DNA from: Clostridia bacterium
GTDB lineage: Bacteria > Bacillota > Clostridia > Oscillospirales > CAG-272
Direction: 5' to 3'
Assembly (NCBI GenBank): GCA_017621475.1
Contig: JAGATA010000003.1
Span: 1-64,000, forward strand
Length of the DNA stretch: 64,000 bases
Of the stretch, positions 17,866 to 25,316 are shown one piece after another. Under the pieces are notes generated by a model that saw only the letters and a program-made list of their open reading frames with translations, was not told the origin of the DNA and did not search any database. How positions within the stretch are numbered: position 1 is the first letter of the stretch; each line of letters opens with the position of its first letter. The translations under genes were made by a program, and so were the position numbers.

Positions 17866-19145
17866 TAGTTTTTAGCCTCCGTAAGTATTTTCATAGCTTT
17901 TGCGCCGATGTCGCGGCGGTAGAATGCGTTTTCAAAGTGAACTTTTTCAGCGCCTGTGTACGCTTTTTTGAGCGCTTCTTCAAGCGTTGCCGCTGTGGAA
18001 GAAACACCGAGGACTCTGCCGCCCGCGTTTGTGAGCTTGCCGTCCTTTATCTGTGCGCCAGCAACGTAGATCTCCGTATCCGCAAGACCCTCGGGGAGAG
18101 TGATCTCATAGCCTTTTTCATAGCTGCCGGGGTAACCCGCAGAAGCAACCACTACGCAGGCAGCGGCACCGCTTGAGAACTTAACGTCATTTTCGGAAAG
18201 TTCGCCTTTTGCTGTTTTTATCATAATATCGAGAAGGTCGGATTCAAGCAAGGGAAGAACTACCTGTGTTTCGGGGTCGCCGAAGCGGCAGTTGTATTCG
18301 ATTACCTTGGGACCGTCCTTTGTGATCATAAGACCGAAGTAGAGACATCCGCGGAAGGTTCTGCCTTCTGCGTTCATCGCATTCATTGTGGGAAGGAATA
18401 TCTCTTTCATGCAACGCTCTGCGATGTCTGCCGTGTAAACGGGGTTGGGAGCGATAGTGCCCATACCGCCTGTATTAAGACCCTTGTCGCCGTCAAGCGC
18501 ACGCTTGTGGTCCATGGAAGAAACCATGGGAACAACGATATTTCCGTCTGTGAAAGAGAGAACGGAAACCTCGGGTCCTTCCAAAAATTCTTCAATAACG
18601 ATTTTGGAACCGCTTTCGCCGAACATCTTGTCTTCCATCATGGAGTGAACGGCGTCAACGGCTTCTTCTCTTGTCATAGCGATAACAACGCCTTTGCCAA
18701 GGGCAAGGCCGTCTGCCTTGATGACCGTGGGGATGGGGGCTGTTTCAAGGTAAGCAAGAGCTTCATCCATATCTTCAAATACTTCGTATGCCGCTGTGGG
18801 GATACCGTATTTTTTCATAAGGTTTTTGGAGAAGATCTTGCTGCCTTCGATGATAGCCGCATTTTTCTTGGGACCGAATGCGGGAATGCCTACAGCCTCA
18901 AGAGCATCGACTGCACCGAGCACAAGCGGATCGTCGGGTGCCACAACGGCGAAGTCAATATAGTTGTTTTTTGCAAAATCAACTATAGCTTCGATGTCTT
19001 TTGCACCTATATCGACGCATTCTGCGTCCTGAGCGATACCGCCGTTGCCGGGGAGAGCGTAAATTTTATCAACGTTATTGCTTTTTTTAAGCTTTTTGAT
19101 GATTGCGTGTTCGCGGCCACCGCCGCCTACAACCATTATATTCAT
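17865..19145 (-). CDS. purD: Phosphoribosylamine--glycine ligase
   Basis: 426 residues. An ATP-grasp enzyme joining glycine to phosphoribosylamine to give GAR. It starts with MVVGGGGREHAI, the N-terminal dinucleotide-like loop of PurD, and continues with PDDPLVLGAVDAL, the ATP-grasp lid around VIKADGLALGKGV, and DHKRALDGDKGLNTGGMG and NCRFGDPETQVVLP near the active site. GGAGGAAA precedes ATG 19145. Its stop overlaps the purL start by one base, so the two are coupled. Confidence 0.97.
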   Translation of the reverse strand: MNIMVVGGGGREHAIIKKLKKSNNVDKIYALPGNGGIAQDAECVDIGAKDIEAIVDFAKNNYIDFAVVAPDDPLVLGAVDALEAVGIPAFGPKKNAAIIEGSKIFSKNLMKKYGIPTAAYEVFEDMDEALAYLETAPIPTVIKADGLALGKGVVIAMTREEAVDAVHSMMEDKMFGESGSKIVIEEFLEGPEVSVLSFTDGNIVVPMVSSMDHKRALDGDKGLNTGGMGTIAPNPVYTADIAERCMKEIFLPTMNAMNAEGRTFRGCLYFGLMITKDGPKVIEYNCRFGDPETQVVLPLLESDLLDIMIKTAKGELSENDVKFSSGAAACVVVASAGYPGSYEKGYEITLPEGLADTEIYVAGAQIKDGKLTNAGGRVLGVSSTAATLEEALKKAYTGAEKVHFENAFYRRDIGAKAMKILTEAKN

Positions 19146-19227
19146 AATTTTTATTTCCTCCGAAAAAAAGTTTGTGGGGGCTTATCAAAGTCTTTGCGCG
19201 GTGTGCACCGCGCAAAGATAAAGAGAA

Positions 19228-20412
19228 TTAGTGGTGGAAAAGACGCATTCCCGTGAATGCCATTGCGATGTCGTATTTATTACAGCATTCGATAACGAGG
19301 TCATCGCGCTTGGATCCGCCGGGCTCTGCGATATAGGAAACGCCGCTCTTCTTTGCTCTTTCGATATTGTCGGAGAAGGGGAAGAATGCGTCGGAGCCGA
19401 GTGCAACGCCTGTTATTGTGGAAAGGTAAGCTTCAGCTTCCTCTGATGTGAGGGGGTCGGGGCGTGTTGTAAAGTATTTCTGCCATACGCCTTCTGCGCA
19501 AACGTCTTCTTCGTTCTTGTTGATGTAGCCATCGATAACATTATCGCGGTCGGGTCTGCCGAGAGTGGGAAGGAAGGGAAGGTTCAAAACCTTTTCGTGC
19601 TGGCGGAGGTGCCATGTATCTGCCTTTGTGCCTGCAAGACGTGTGCAGTGGATTCTGGACTGCTGACCTGCGCCAACGCCGATAGCCTGACCGTCAACCG
19701 CGTAGCAAACGGAGTTGGACTGTGTATATTTGAGAGTGATAAGCGCGATGATAAGGTCACGTTTTGCGCTTTCGGGGAGGTTTTTATTTTTTGTTACAAC
19801 ATCCGAAAGGAGAGCTTCGTTTATTTTAAAATTGTTTCTGCCCTGTTCGAAAGTGATGCCGTAAACCTGCTTTGTTTCGATGGGGGCGGGAACGTAGTTT
19901 TTGTCTATCTTAACGATATTGTAAGCACCCTGCTTCTTTGTTTTGAGGATTTCAAGTGCTTCGGGTGTGTAATCGGGAGCGATAACACCGTCGGAAACCT
20001 CGCGCTTGATGAGAAGGGCTGTTGTCTTATCGCAAGTGTCGGAAAGAGCGATCCAGTCGCCGAAGGAGGACATTCTGTCCGTACCTCTTGCTCTTGCATA
20101 AGCGCAAGCGAGGGGAGACTCGTCGAGGCCTTCGATATCGTCAACGAAGCAAGCTTTTTTGAGCTTGTCGGAAAGGGGAAGACCAACCGCTGCAGATGTG
20201 GGGCTTACGTGCTTGAAGGATGTTGCCGCGACCATGCCTGTTGCTTCGGAAACTTCTTTTACAAGCTGCCAGGAGTTGAATGCATCAAGGAAGTTGATGT
20301 AACCGGGTCTGCCGCAAAGTATTTCTATGGGAAGCTCGGAGCCGTCTGCCATATAGATCTTAGAGGGTTTCTGGTTGGGGTTACAGCCATATTTAAGTTC
20401 GAATTCGTTCAT
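19228..20412 (-). CDS. purH: AICAR formyltransferase, stand-alone (PurH C-domain type)
   Basis: 394 residues from ATG 20412, placed 10 bases after AAGGAG; an ATG at 20421 is too close to that site. The enzyme formylates AICAR with 10-formyl-tetrahydrofolate to FAICAR. LKYGCNPNQKP at the N terminus, TSFKHVSPTSAAVG (catalytic Lys-His), CYAVDGQAIGVGAGQQSRIHC and DAFFPFSDNIERA are AICAR transformylase signatures. The IMP cyclohydrolase (MGS-like) domain that normally forms the N-terminal third of PurH is absent. The missing step is supplied by the next upstream gene. Confidence 0.93.
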   Translation of the reverse strand: MNEFELKYGCNPNQKPSKIYMADGSELPIEILCGRPGYINFLDAFNSWQLVKEVSEATGMVAATSFKHVSPTSAAVGLPLSDKLKKACFVDDIEGLDESPLACAYARARGTDRMSSFGDWIALSDTCDKTTALLIKREVSDGVIAPDYTPEALEILKTKKQGAYNIVKIDKNYVPAPIETKQVYGITFEQGRNNFKINEALLSDVVTKNKNLPESAKRDLIIALITLKYTQSNSVCYAVDGQAIGVGAGQQSRIHCTRLAGTKADTWHLRQHEKVLNLPFLPTLGRPDRDNVIDGYINKNEEDVCAEGVWQKYFTTRPDPLTSEEAEAYLSTITGVALGSDAFFPFSDNIERAKKSGVSYIAEPGGSKRDDLVIECCNKYDIAMAFTGMRLFHH

Positions 20413-20426
20413 ATCGCTCATTCTCC

Positions 20427-21161
20427 TTAGTTATTTTTGTTAATAATGATTTCTGTGGGCTCTGTGCCGTCAAGGGGAATCTGACGTACAAAGAGAGAAA
20501 CCTTGTTGTCTTCGTTAAGGTTGCTCCAGCAAAGCTCTGCAAGCTCCTCTGCCGTGTTGGGCATTGCTACCTCTTCGGGTTCGCCGTAGAAGGAGGGAAT
20601 GGGATTGCCGTCGCATTTATACGTATGTATGAAGTGCCCTATGCCGTCTTCGGGCTGTGCATAGCTGTAGAAATATCTTCTGCAGGACTCGCCTCTGCCG
20701 TTTGCGCTCTTCAAAATAGAAAGCTTATAGCTAAAAGACTTGTCGGGGAAGCAATAGTTAAGAATGCCGGAAATTCTGGGTGTGAAGTTGGGTTTGTCAT
20801 CCTCGAATTCACGCACCTCGCAAGCTGCTTCAAAGCCGAAGGGGTGATCCACTTCGTTTATATAATCAAAGATCGTATTGGTCTGGTCGCCGTTTGTAAT
20901 AATATCAACATTACCGTCCTTGGCAGAAAGATAAGGATTGTAGATGATAAGGTGCGGGTCGGAAAGCTTGGACTCATCGAAAGCCTTTGTTCTCATACCG
21001 CCGTCGAAGCGTTCGAAAATTCTGTTGCGGCTGTTTTCGCTTCTGCCCATAATGAAGTATGCTATCATAGCGGATCTACCGTCTGCGGATTTGCCGATAA
21101 CGATGCCTCTGCCGGGATAAGAGTTTTCGGAAAGCAAACTCTTTAAATCAAACATTGCCAT
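20427..21161 (-). CDS. purO: IMP cyclohydrolase, PurO-like
   Basis: 244 residues. It resembles the archaeal-type IMP cyclohydrolase family (PurO, COG3363), which closes FAICAR to IMP. Family features include the start LSENSYPGRGIVIGKS, then AYFIMGRSENSRNR, TNGDQTNTIFDYI and FTPRISGI. Its place directly ahead of a PurH that lacks the cyclohydrolase domain, and directly after purN, strongly supports the assignment. The start overlaps the purN stop as TAATG with GGAGG upstream. In a bacterium this is the less common solution for the last purine step. Confidence 0.9.
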   Translation of the reverse strand: MAMFDLKSLLSENSYPGRGIVIGKSADGRSAMIAYFIMGRSENSRNRIFERFDGGMRTKAFDESKLSDPHLIIYNPYLSAKDGNVDIITNGDQTNTIFDYINEVDHPFGFEAACEVREFEDDKPNFTPRISGILNYCFPDKSFSYKLSILKSANGRGESCRRYFYSYAQPEDGIGHFIHTYKCDGNPIPSFYGEPEEVAMPNTAEELAELCWSNLNEDNKVSLFVRQIPLDGTEPTEIIINKNN

Positions 21162-21775
21162 TATATTGTTCCTCCGTTAATAATATCTTTACTTACTTTT
21201 TCAACTGCTTGGGGAAGAATTATCCATTCTGCCTCCTGCATAACTCTCTTCTGGAGAGTTTCAGGTGTGTCGCCCTCTTGTATTTCAACGGCTTTTTGCA
21301 TAATGATCTTACCGCCGTCCGTTATTTCGTTTACAAAATGCACTGTTGCGCCTGTAACCTTTACACCGTAGGCAAGGGCCGCTTCGTGAACGCGAAGACC
21401 GTAAAAGCCGTCGCCGCAGAAGGAGGGAATAAGGGAGGGATGAACATTTATCATTCTTTCCTTGTAGTGTGCTATAAACTCGGGGCTGAGGATGTACATA
21501 AAGCCGGCAAGAACTATAAGCTCTATACCTTTTTCTTCAAGAGAAGCGATGAGTGCCTTTTCAAAATCGCTTCTGTTTTCGTAGGCATGCTTGTCTGCTA
21601 CTGCCGTTTCGATCCCGGCGTTTTTGGCTCTTTCGAGCGCATAGGCCGTGGGGGAAGAGGAAACGACGAGCGTTATTTCACCGTTTTTGATGATTCCGGC
21701 TTTTTGCGCATCGATAAGCGCCTGCAGGTTTGTGCCGCCGCCCGAAACGAGCACGGCTATTTTAACAGGGTTCAT
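21161..21775 (-). CDS. purN: Phosphoribosylglycinamide formyltransferase 1
   Basis: 204 residues. It transfers the formyl group of 10-formyl-tetrahydrofolate to GAR. VLVSGGGTNLQALIDA at residues 8-23 binds the phosphate of GAR. The catalytic set is MINVHPSLIPSF (Asn, His) and the later VNEITDGGKIIMQ (Asp). GAGGT precedes ATG 21775. Purine operon member between purM (36-base gap) and the IMP cyclohydrolase (one-base overlap). Confidence 0.97.
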   Translation of the reverse strand: MNPVKIAVLVSGGGTNLQALIDAQKAGIIKNGEITLVVSSSPTAYALERAKNAGIETAVADKHAYENRSDFEKALIASLEEKGIELIVLAGFMYILSPEFIAHYKERMINVHPSLIPSFCGDGFYGLRVHEAALAYGVKVTGATVHFVNEITDGGKIIMQKAVEIQEGDTPETLQKRVMQEAEWIILPQAVEKVSKDIINGGTI

Positions 21776-21811
21776 AGGAATAACCTCTTTTCTCTGTTTA
21801 ATAAAGCTCTT

Positions 21812-22855
21812 TTAGATAAGAACGCACTTTTCTTCGCTTTCGATGATCTCGCCGAGGACATAAGCATCTTCGCCGTTCGCACGGAGAATTTCAAGTGCTG
21901 TATCAACGTCTTCTTTGGCAACGACAACGCTCATACCAACGCCCATATTGAACGTGTTGAACATATCTCTTTCGGGAATGTTGCCTGTCTTTGCGATAAG
22001 GTCGAAGATGGGAAGTATGCGAACGTCGCTCTTGTTGATCTTTGCACCAAGGCCATCGGGAATGCTTCTCGGAATGTTTTCGTAGAAACCGCCGCCCGTG
22101 ATGTGGGAAATACCCTTAACGGATACTTTTGCAAGAAGAGCGAGAATGGATCTTACGTAAATTCTTGTAGGTGTGAGAAGTGTTTCGCCAATCGTTTTAC
22201 CGCCGAGCTCTTCTTTTGCAACGTAGAGGTCGGGGTTGTTGTTATCGATGTCAAATACCTTGCGGCAGAGGGAGAAGCCGTTGGAGTGGATACCTGTGGA
22301 GGGAAGAGCGATAACCACGTTGCCTGCTTCCATCTTTGTGTTGTCGATGATCTTTTTCTTATCAACGATACCTACGGCAAAGCCTGCAAGGTCGTAATCC
22401 TCTGCGGGCATAAGACCGGGATGCTCCGCTGTTTCGCCGCCGATGAGCGCCGCGCCGGATTGAACGCAGCCTTCCGCAACGCCGGAAACGATAGCGGCGA
22501 TCTTTTCGGGATAGTTCTTACCGCAAGCGATGTAGTCAAGGAAAAATAGCGGTTTTGCGCCGCAGCAAATGATGTCGTTTACGCACATAGCAACGGCATC
22601 GATACCTATAGTATCGTGTTTGTCCATAAGGATCGCGAGTTTTACTTTGGTACCGCAACCGTCTGTGCCGGAAACGAGAACGGGCTCTTCCATACCAAGG
22701 GGCAAAGCAAAGCAACCGCCGAAGCCGCCAACGTCGTCAAGGCAACCCTCGTTACGAGTGCGTGCGATATGTGCTTTCATAAGTTCAACAGCTTTGTAGC
22801 CGGCGGTAATATCAACGCCGGCCGCTGCGTAACTTTCTGATCTGGAGTTTTTCAT
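21812..22855 (-). CDS. purM: Phosphoribosylformylglycinamidine cyclo-ligase
   Basis: 347 residues. It converts FGAM with ATP to AIR. The AIRS-family segments are visible: [15 protein letters not shown] at the start, [42 protein letters not shown], and [16 protein letters not shown] near the end. AAAGGA precedes ATG 22855. Second gene of the purine operon, 39 bases after purE. Confidence 0.97.
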   Translation of the reverse strand: MKNSRSESYAAAGVDITAGYKAVELMKAHIARTRNEGCLDDVGGFGGCFALPLGMEEPVLVSGTDGCGTKVKLAILMDKHDTIGIDAVAMCVNDIICCGAKPLFFLDYIACGKNYPEKIAAIVSGVAEGCVQSGAALIGGETAEHPGLMPAEDYDLAGFAVGIVDKKKIIDNTKMEAGNVVIALPSTGIHSNGFSLCRKVFDIDNNNPDLYVAKEELGGKTIGETLLTPTRIYVRSILALLAKVSVKGISHITGGGFYENIPRSIPDGLGAKINKSDVRILPIFDLIAKTGNIPERDMFNTFNMGVGMSVVVAKEDVDTALEILRANGEDAYVLGEIIESEEKCVLI

Positions 22856-22894
22856 TTTCGTTCATTCCTTTCGATTTTGTATATTTGCATTAAA

Positions 22895-23389
22895 TTATTT
22901 ACTGTATTTGAGGGAGAGCTCTTCGTCTTTTTTTAGAACGTCCTCTGCGGCTTTCTTTCTTGCCGCTGTAAGCTTGTCTGCAAGGGCTTTGTCTTCTACT
23001 GCGATGATCTGTGCTGCGAGCAATGCTGCGTTTGCGGCACCATCTATTGCAACGGTTGCAACAGGTATGCCTGCGGGCATTTGAACAGTCGAGAGAAGCG
23101 CGTCAAGCCCGTCGAGGGTGGAAGACTTAACGGGTATGCCGATAACGGGAAGCGTTGTGTTTGCGGCGATGGCACCGGCGAGGTGCGCTGCCTTGCCTGC
23201 TGCAGCGATGATAACGCCAAAACCGTTATCTCTTGCATTTTCAGAAAACGCTTTGGCTTCCACGGGGGTTCTGTGTGCGGAATATACGTGAACTTCGTGG
23301 GGAATTTCGTATGTTTCAAGTATTTCGATGGCTTTTTCCACTACGGGAAGGTCGGATGCGCTTCCCATGATTATTGCGACTTTTTTCAT
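22895..23389 (-). CDS. purE: 5-(carboxyamino)imidazole ribonucleotide mutase
   Basis: 164 residues. GSASDLPVVEKA at residues 10-21 and YSAHRTP near 38 are the PurE class I signatures. The enzyme moves the carboxyl group of N5-CAIR to give CAIR. AGGAGG lies six bases before ATG 23389 and immediately after the riboswitch terminator. It is the first gene of the operon. The usual partner purK is not next to it; it may be elsewhere, or this PurE may use CO2 directly as class II does, which cannot be settled by eye. Confidence 0.96.
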   Translation of the reverse strand: MKKVAIIMGSASDLPVVEKAIEILETYEIPHEVHVYSAHRTPVEAKAFSENARDNGFGVIIAAAGKAAHLAGAIAANTTLPVIGIPVKSSTLDGLDALLSTVQMPAGIPVATVAIDGAANAALLAAQIIAVEDKALADKLTAARKKAAEDVLKKDEELSLKYSK

Positions 23390-23401
23390 ATAACCTCCTG
23401 T

Positions 23402-23522
23402 AAAAAATAGGAAAGGGCAGGTCTATCCCTTGTTTCGGTAATAGAACTGCCCAGACGGTCGACAAAATATATTCCCGATTGCTTCTATGCGGTGCTCCGC
23501 TGTTCCGTCAGTTGCAGTCGAG
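23402..23522 (-). promoter_or_regulatory. ZTP (pfl) riboswitch with terminator expression platform
   Basis: On the minus strand, between promoter and purE. Conserved pfl features in order: ACTGACGGAA (23512-23503), a GCGG...CCGC stem (23500-23489), AGAAGCAATCGGG, and the 3' segment GACCGTCTGGGCAG (23460-23447). An outer stem TCGAC/GTCGA closes the aptamer. The last GGGCAG of the aptamer also forms the 5' arm of a terminator (GGGCAG/CTGCCC with TCTAT/ATAGA) followed by CCTATTTTTT (23410-23401). Aptamer folding and terminator are thus mutually exclusive, so ZMP or ZTP should turn expression on. Known targets of this class are purine and one-carbon genes, as here. Confidence 0.88.
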
Positions 23523-23536
23523 TTTTCATATAATAT

Positions 23537-23565
23537 ATAATATCATAACTAAAAAACAAAGTCAA
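23537..23565 (-). promoter_or_regulatory. Promoter of the purine operon
   Basis: Minus strand TTGACT (23565-23560), 17-base spacer, TATTAT (23542-23537). Transcription would start about ten bases ahead of the riboswitch aptamer. Confidence 0.8.
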
Positions 23566-23634
23566 GTAATTTAGTGCTCGCAGAGCGCTTTTTTCGACTA
23601 AATACAAAAAAAGTGGGGAAAGTATGGCAACTTC

Positions 23635-23664
23635 TTGACTTTTTTACTAAAAAAAGAGTATAAT
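23635..23664 (+). promoter_or_regulatory. Promoter of the DUF2156 gene
   Basis: TTGACT at 23635-23640, 18-base spacer and TATAAT at 23659-23664, about 40 bases ahead of the start codon; divergent from the purine promoter. Confidence 0.75.
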
Positions 23665-23702
23665 CATAGTCATACTTAGAATTTATTGTTTTTTGGTGAT
23701 CT

Positions 23703-24587
23703 ATGTTGGAATTTAAAAAAATGACACTTGCGGATGCAGCGGTACTGCGCCCGTATTTTGAACAATGTACAAATCGATTCTGCGATTTTTCCGTCGGCGG
23801 AAGCGTGATGTGGCGAAATGCTTATGAAACTGAATACGCTGTTTTTGACGGAGCAATGTATATGAAATTTCGCCTTTTGGAAGATGGAAAAGCTTTTTCT
23901 TATCCCATTGGAAAGCCTTTCGAGCAAACCGTCGAAAATCTTATACAGTATTGCAAAAGCAATGATGAAAAGTTGATCTTTGCCGCTGTTTCACAGGAAG
24001 AAAGAGATAAAGTAACATCTGTTTTTCCTTTTTCCGTTGCGGAATTTGACAGGGATCACTCTGATTATATTTATTTGGGGGAGGATCTTGCAAGTTTCAA
24101 AGGAAAAAAATATGCAACGCAGAGAAACCACATAAATCGCTTTCTTGCTGAAAACCCAAATTGGAGTTTTGAAGAAATAAAAAAAGACGATCTTGAGCGC
24201 GTAAAGGAGTTCTTTTCCCGCTATTCCAAGGATAACGAAAAAGAAAGTTTTTCCGCACAGGAAGAGAAAAATTGCGTTTTGGACGTGCTTGAAAATTTCG
24301 AAGATTACGGCTTTTTCGGGGAGGCTCTCTGTGTTGATGGCAATGTAATAGGCTTTTTTCTGTGCGAGGCTGTTGCCGATACGCTCATTGTGCATATAGA
24401 AAAATGCGACAGGAGCGTTACCGGTGCATACCAGATGCTTGCAAAGAGAGAAGCCGAAAAATATTGCGTTGGCAAACTCAAATATGTCAATAGGGAGGAT
24501 GACGCAGGCGACGAGGGCTTGCGCCGTTCAAAGCTTGCTTACAGACCCTTGTATCTTGCGGAAAAATATACTGTAACGATTGAATAA
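23703..24587 (+). CDS. DUF2156-family (GNAT-like) protein
   Basis: 294 residues of the DUF2156/phosphatidylglycerol lysyltransferase C-terminal-like family. The sequence runs MTLADAAVLRPYFEQC, then YATQRNHINRFLAENPNW, a segment common to these proteins, and ends with a GNAT-like second half (GAYQMLAKREAE, YVNREDDAGDEGLRRSK). There are no membrane helices, unlike the MprF flippase fusion. Members transfer or bind aminoacyl or acyl groups, but the substrate here is unknown. The upstream spacing is short with no strong Shine-Dalgarno (TTTTTTGGTGATCT), and ATG 23703 is chosen from the domain start. The gene is monocistronic; the hairpin of the adjacent repeat may end its transcript. Confidence 0.75.
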   Translation: MLEFKKMTLADAAVLRPYFEQCTNRFCDFSVGGSVMWRNAYETEYAVFDGAMYMKFRLLEDGKAFSYPIGKPFEQTVENLIQYCKSNDEKLIFAAVSQEERDKVTSVFPFSVAEFDRDHSDYIYLGEDLASFKGKKYATQRNHINRFLAENPNWSFEEIKKDDLERVKEFFSRYSKDNEKESFSAQEEKNCVLDVLENFEDYGFFGEALCVDGNVIGFFLCEAVADTLIVHIEKCDRSVTGAYQMLAKREAEKYCVGKLKYVNREDDAGDEGLRRSKLAYRPLYLAEKYTVTIE

Positions 24588-24590
24588 AAT

Positions 24591-24771
24591 AAAAAAGTGC
24601 GATAAATCGCACCCCACCTCATCCGTCAGCTTACGCTGACACCTTCCCCAAAGGGGAAGGCTTTCTCACAGACCCGGCTCTCGGCGTAGCCGACCTTCCC
24701 CTTTGGGGAAGGTGGATTTTGCGAAGCAAAATACGGAAGAGGTTTTATCTCATTTTGAAGTAATTTCCTAT
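24591..24771 (-). repeat. Dispersed repeat, copy B (inverse of 214-455)
   Basis: In reverse complement it begins ATAGGAAATTACTTC, continues AATGAGATAAAACCTCTTCC and GCAAAATCCACCTTCCCC, and ends with GTGCGATTTATCGCAC plus T run, the same order as copy A. The middle holds two large inverted repeats (CCTTCCCCAAAGGGGAAGG and CCTTCCCCTTTGGGGAAGG) and a smaller one around GTCAGC/GCTGAC. No coding capacity. Likely a small non-autonomous element or an intergenic structured repeat. Confidence 0.8.
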
Positions 24772-24782
24772 TTTATTACAAG

Positions 24783-24807
24783 AAAACGCGCTTCGAAAGC
24801 GCGTTTT
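24783..24807. terminator. Terminator, mainly for the YhcH-family gene
   Basis: AAAACGCGCTT-TCG-AAAGCGCGTTTTTT. A and T runs flank both sides, so it can work in both directions. Confidence 0.8.
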
Positions 24808-24815
24808 TTCGTGTT

Positions 24816-25259
24816 CTAAACTTTAACTTTCACAACCACTTTGCGGCATAGCGCGGGCTTTTCCACAGCGATTTTTGGAGCATGCGCGTCACCGGGGAAA
24901 AGCACGGCGAATTTGCCGGGAACAAGCGTTACAGAGTCTGTTGGGCCGTGGTAAAAGCGGATATCCGCACCGCGGCGTTCTGTGACCTCGTCCGTCATTT
25001 CTTCAAGCGTGCCCACGTTCATACGCTCAGTGCCTGAAATGAGGCACTGAATATCAATGTATTTTTGGTGCGCTTCGGGTGTGTCGTTCACCTCTTGCGT
25101 TTCATAGCTTGTAATGAAGAAGTAATCCTCTCCGTCAAGCTCGTATCTTTTGTCTTCAAGAATGGAAAAATCCGTGTCGCGCAAGAGAAGAAGCCCCTTG
25201 AAAACGCCTTCGTGTACGCCTTTATAATTGTCAATATGAGCGAGTGTATCGAATATCAT
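24816..25259 (-). CDS. YhcH/YjgK/YiaL-family protein (NanQ-like)
   Basis: 147 residues of the DUF386 family. Members such as E. coli NanQ are sugar anomerases or mutarotases with a cupin-like fold. Family residues visible are YETQEVNDTPEAHQKYIDIQ in the middle and LVPGKFAVLFPGDAHAPKI near the C terminus, where Glu and His residues bind metal. AAGGAAG precedes ATG 25259. It is 57 bases downstream of the GH94-like phosphorylase, with a strong hairpin in the gap, so its level may be set separately. A role in handling the sugar released by that enzyme is an inference from position. Confidence 0.88.
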   Translation of the reverse strand: MIFDTLAHIDNYKGVHEGVFKGLLLLRDTDFSILEDKRYELDGEDYFFITSYETQEVNDTPEAHQKYIDIQCLISGTERMNVGTLEEMTDEVTERRGADIRFYHGPTDSVTLVPGKFAVLFPGDAHAPKIAVEKPALCRKVVVKVKV

Positions 25260-25278
25260 AAAAATCTTCCTTTCCTCA

Positions 25279-25310
25279 AAAATACGGCGGATGTGACACC
25301 GCCGTATTTT
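25279..25310 (-). terminator. Terminator or attenuator between phosphorylase and yhcH
   Basis: Twelve-base perfect stem AAAATACGGCGG / CCGCCGTATTTT with an eight-base loop. On the minus strand five T follow and run straight into the ribosome binding site of the YhcH-family gene. Confidence 0.8.
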
Positions 25311-25316
25311 ATATTA

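Noticed and set aside
16495..17868. 457-codon open frame on the plus strand
   Set aside because: Antisense to purL; same shadow type.
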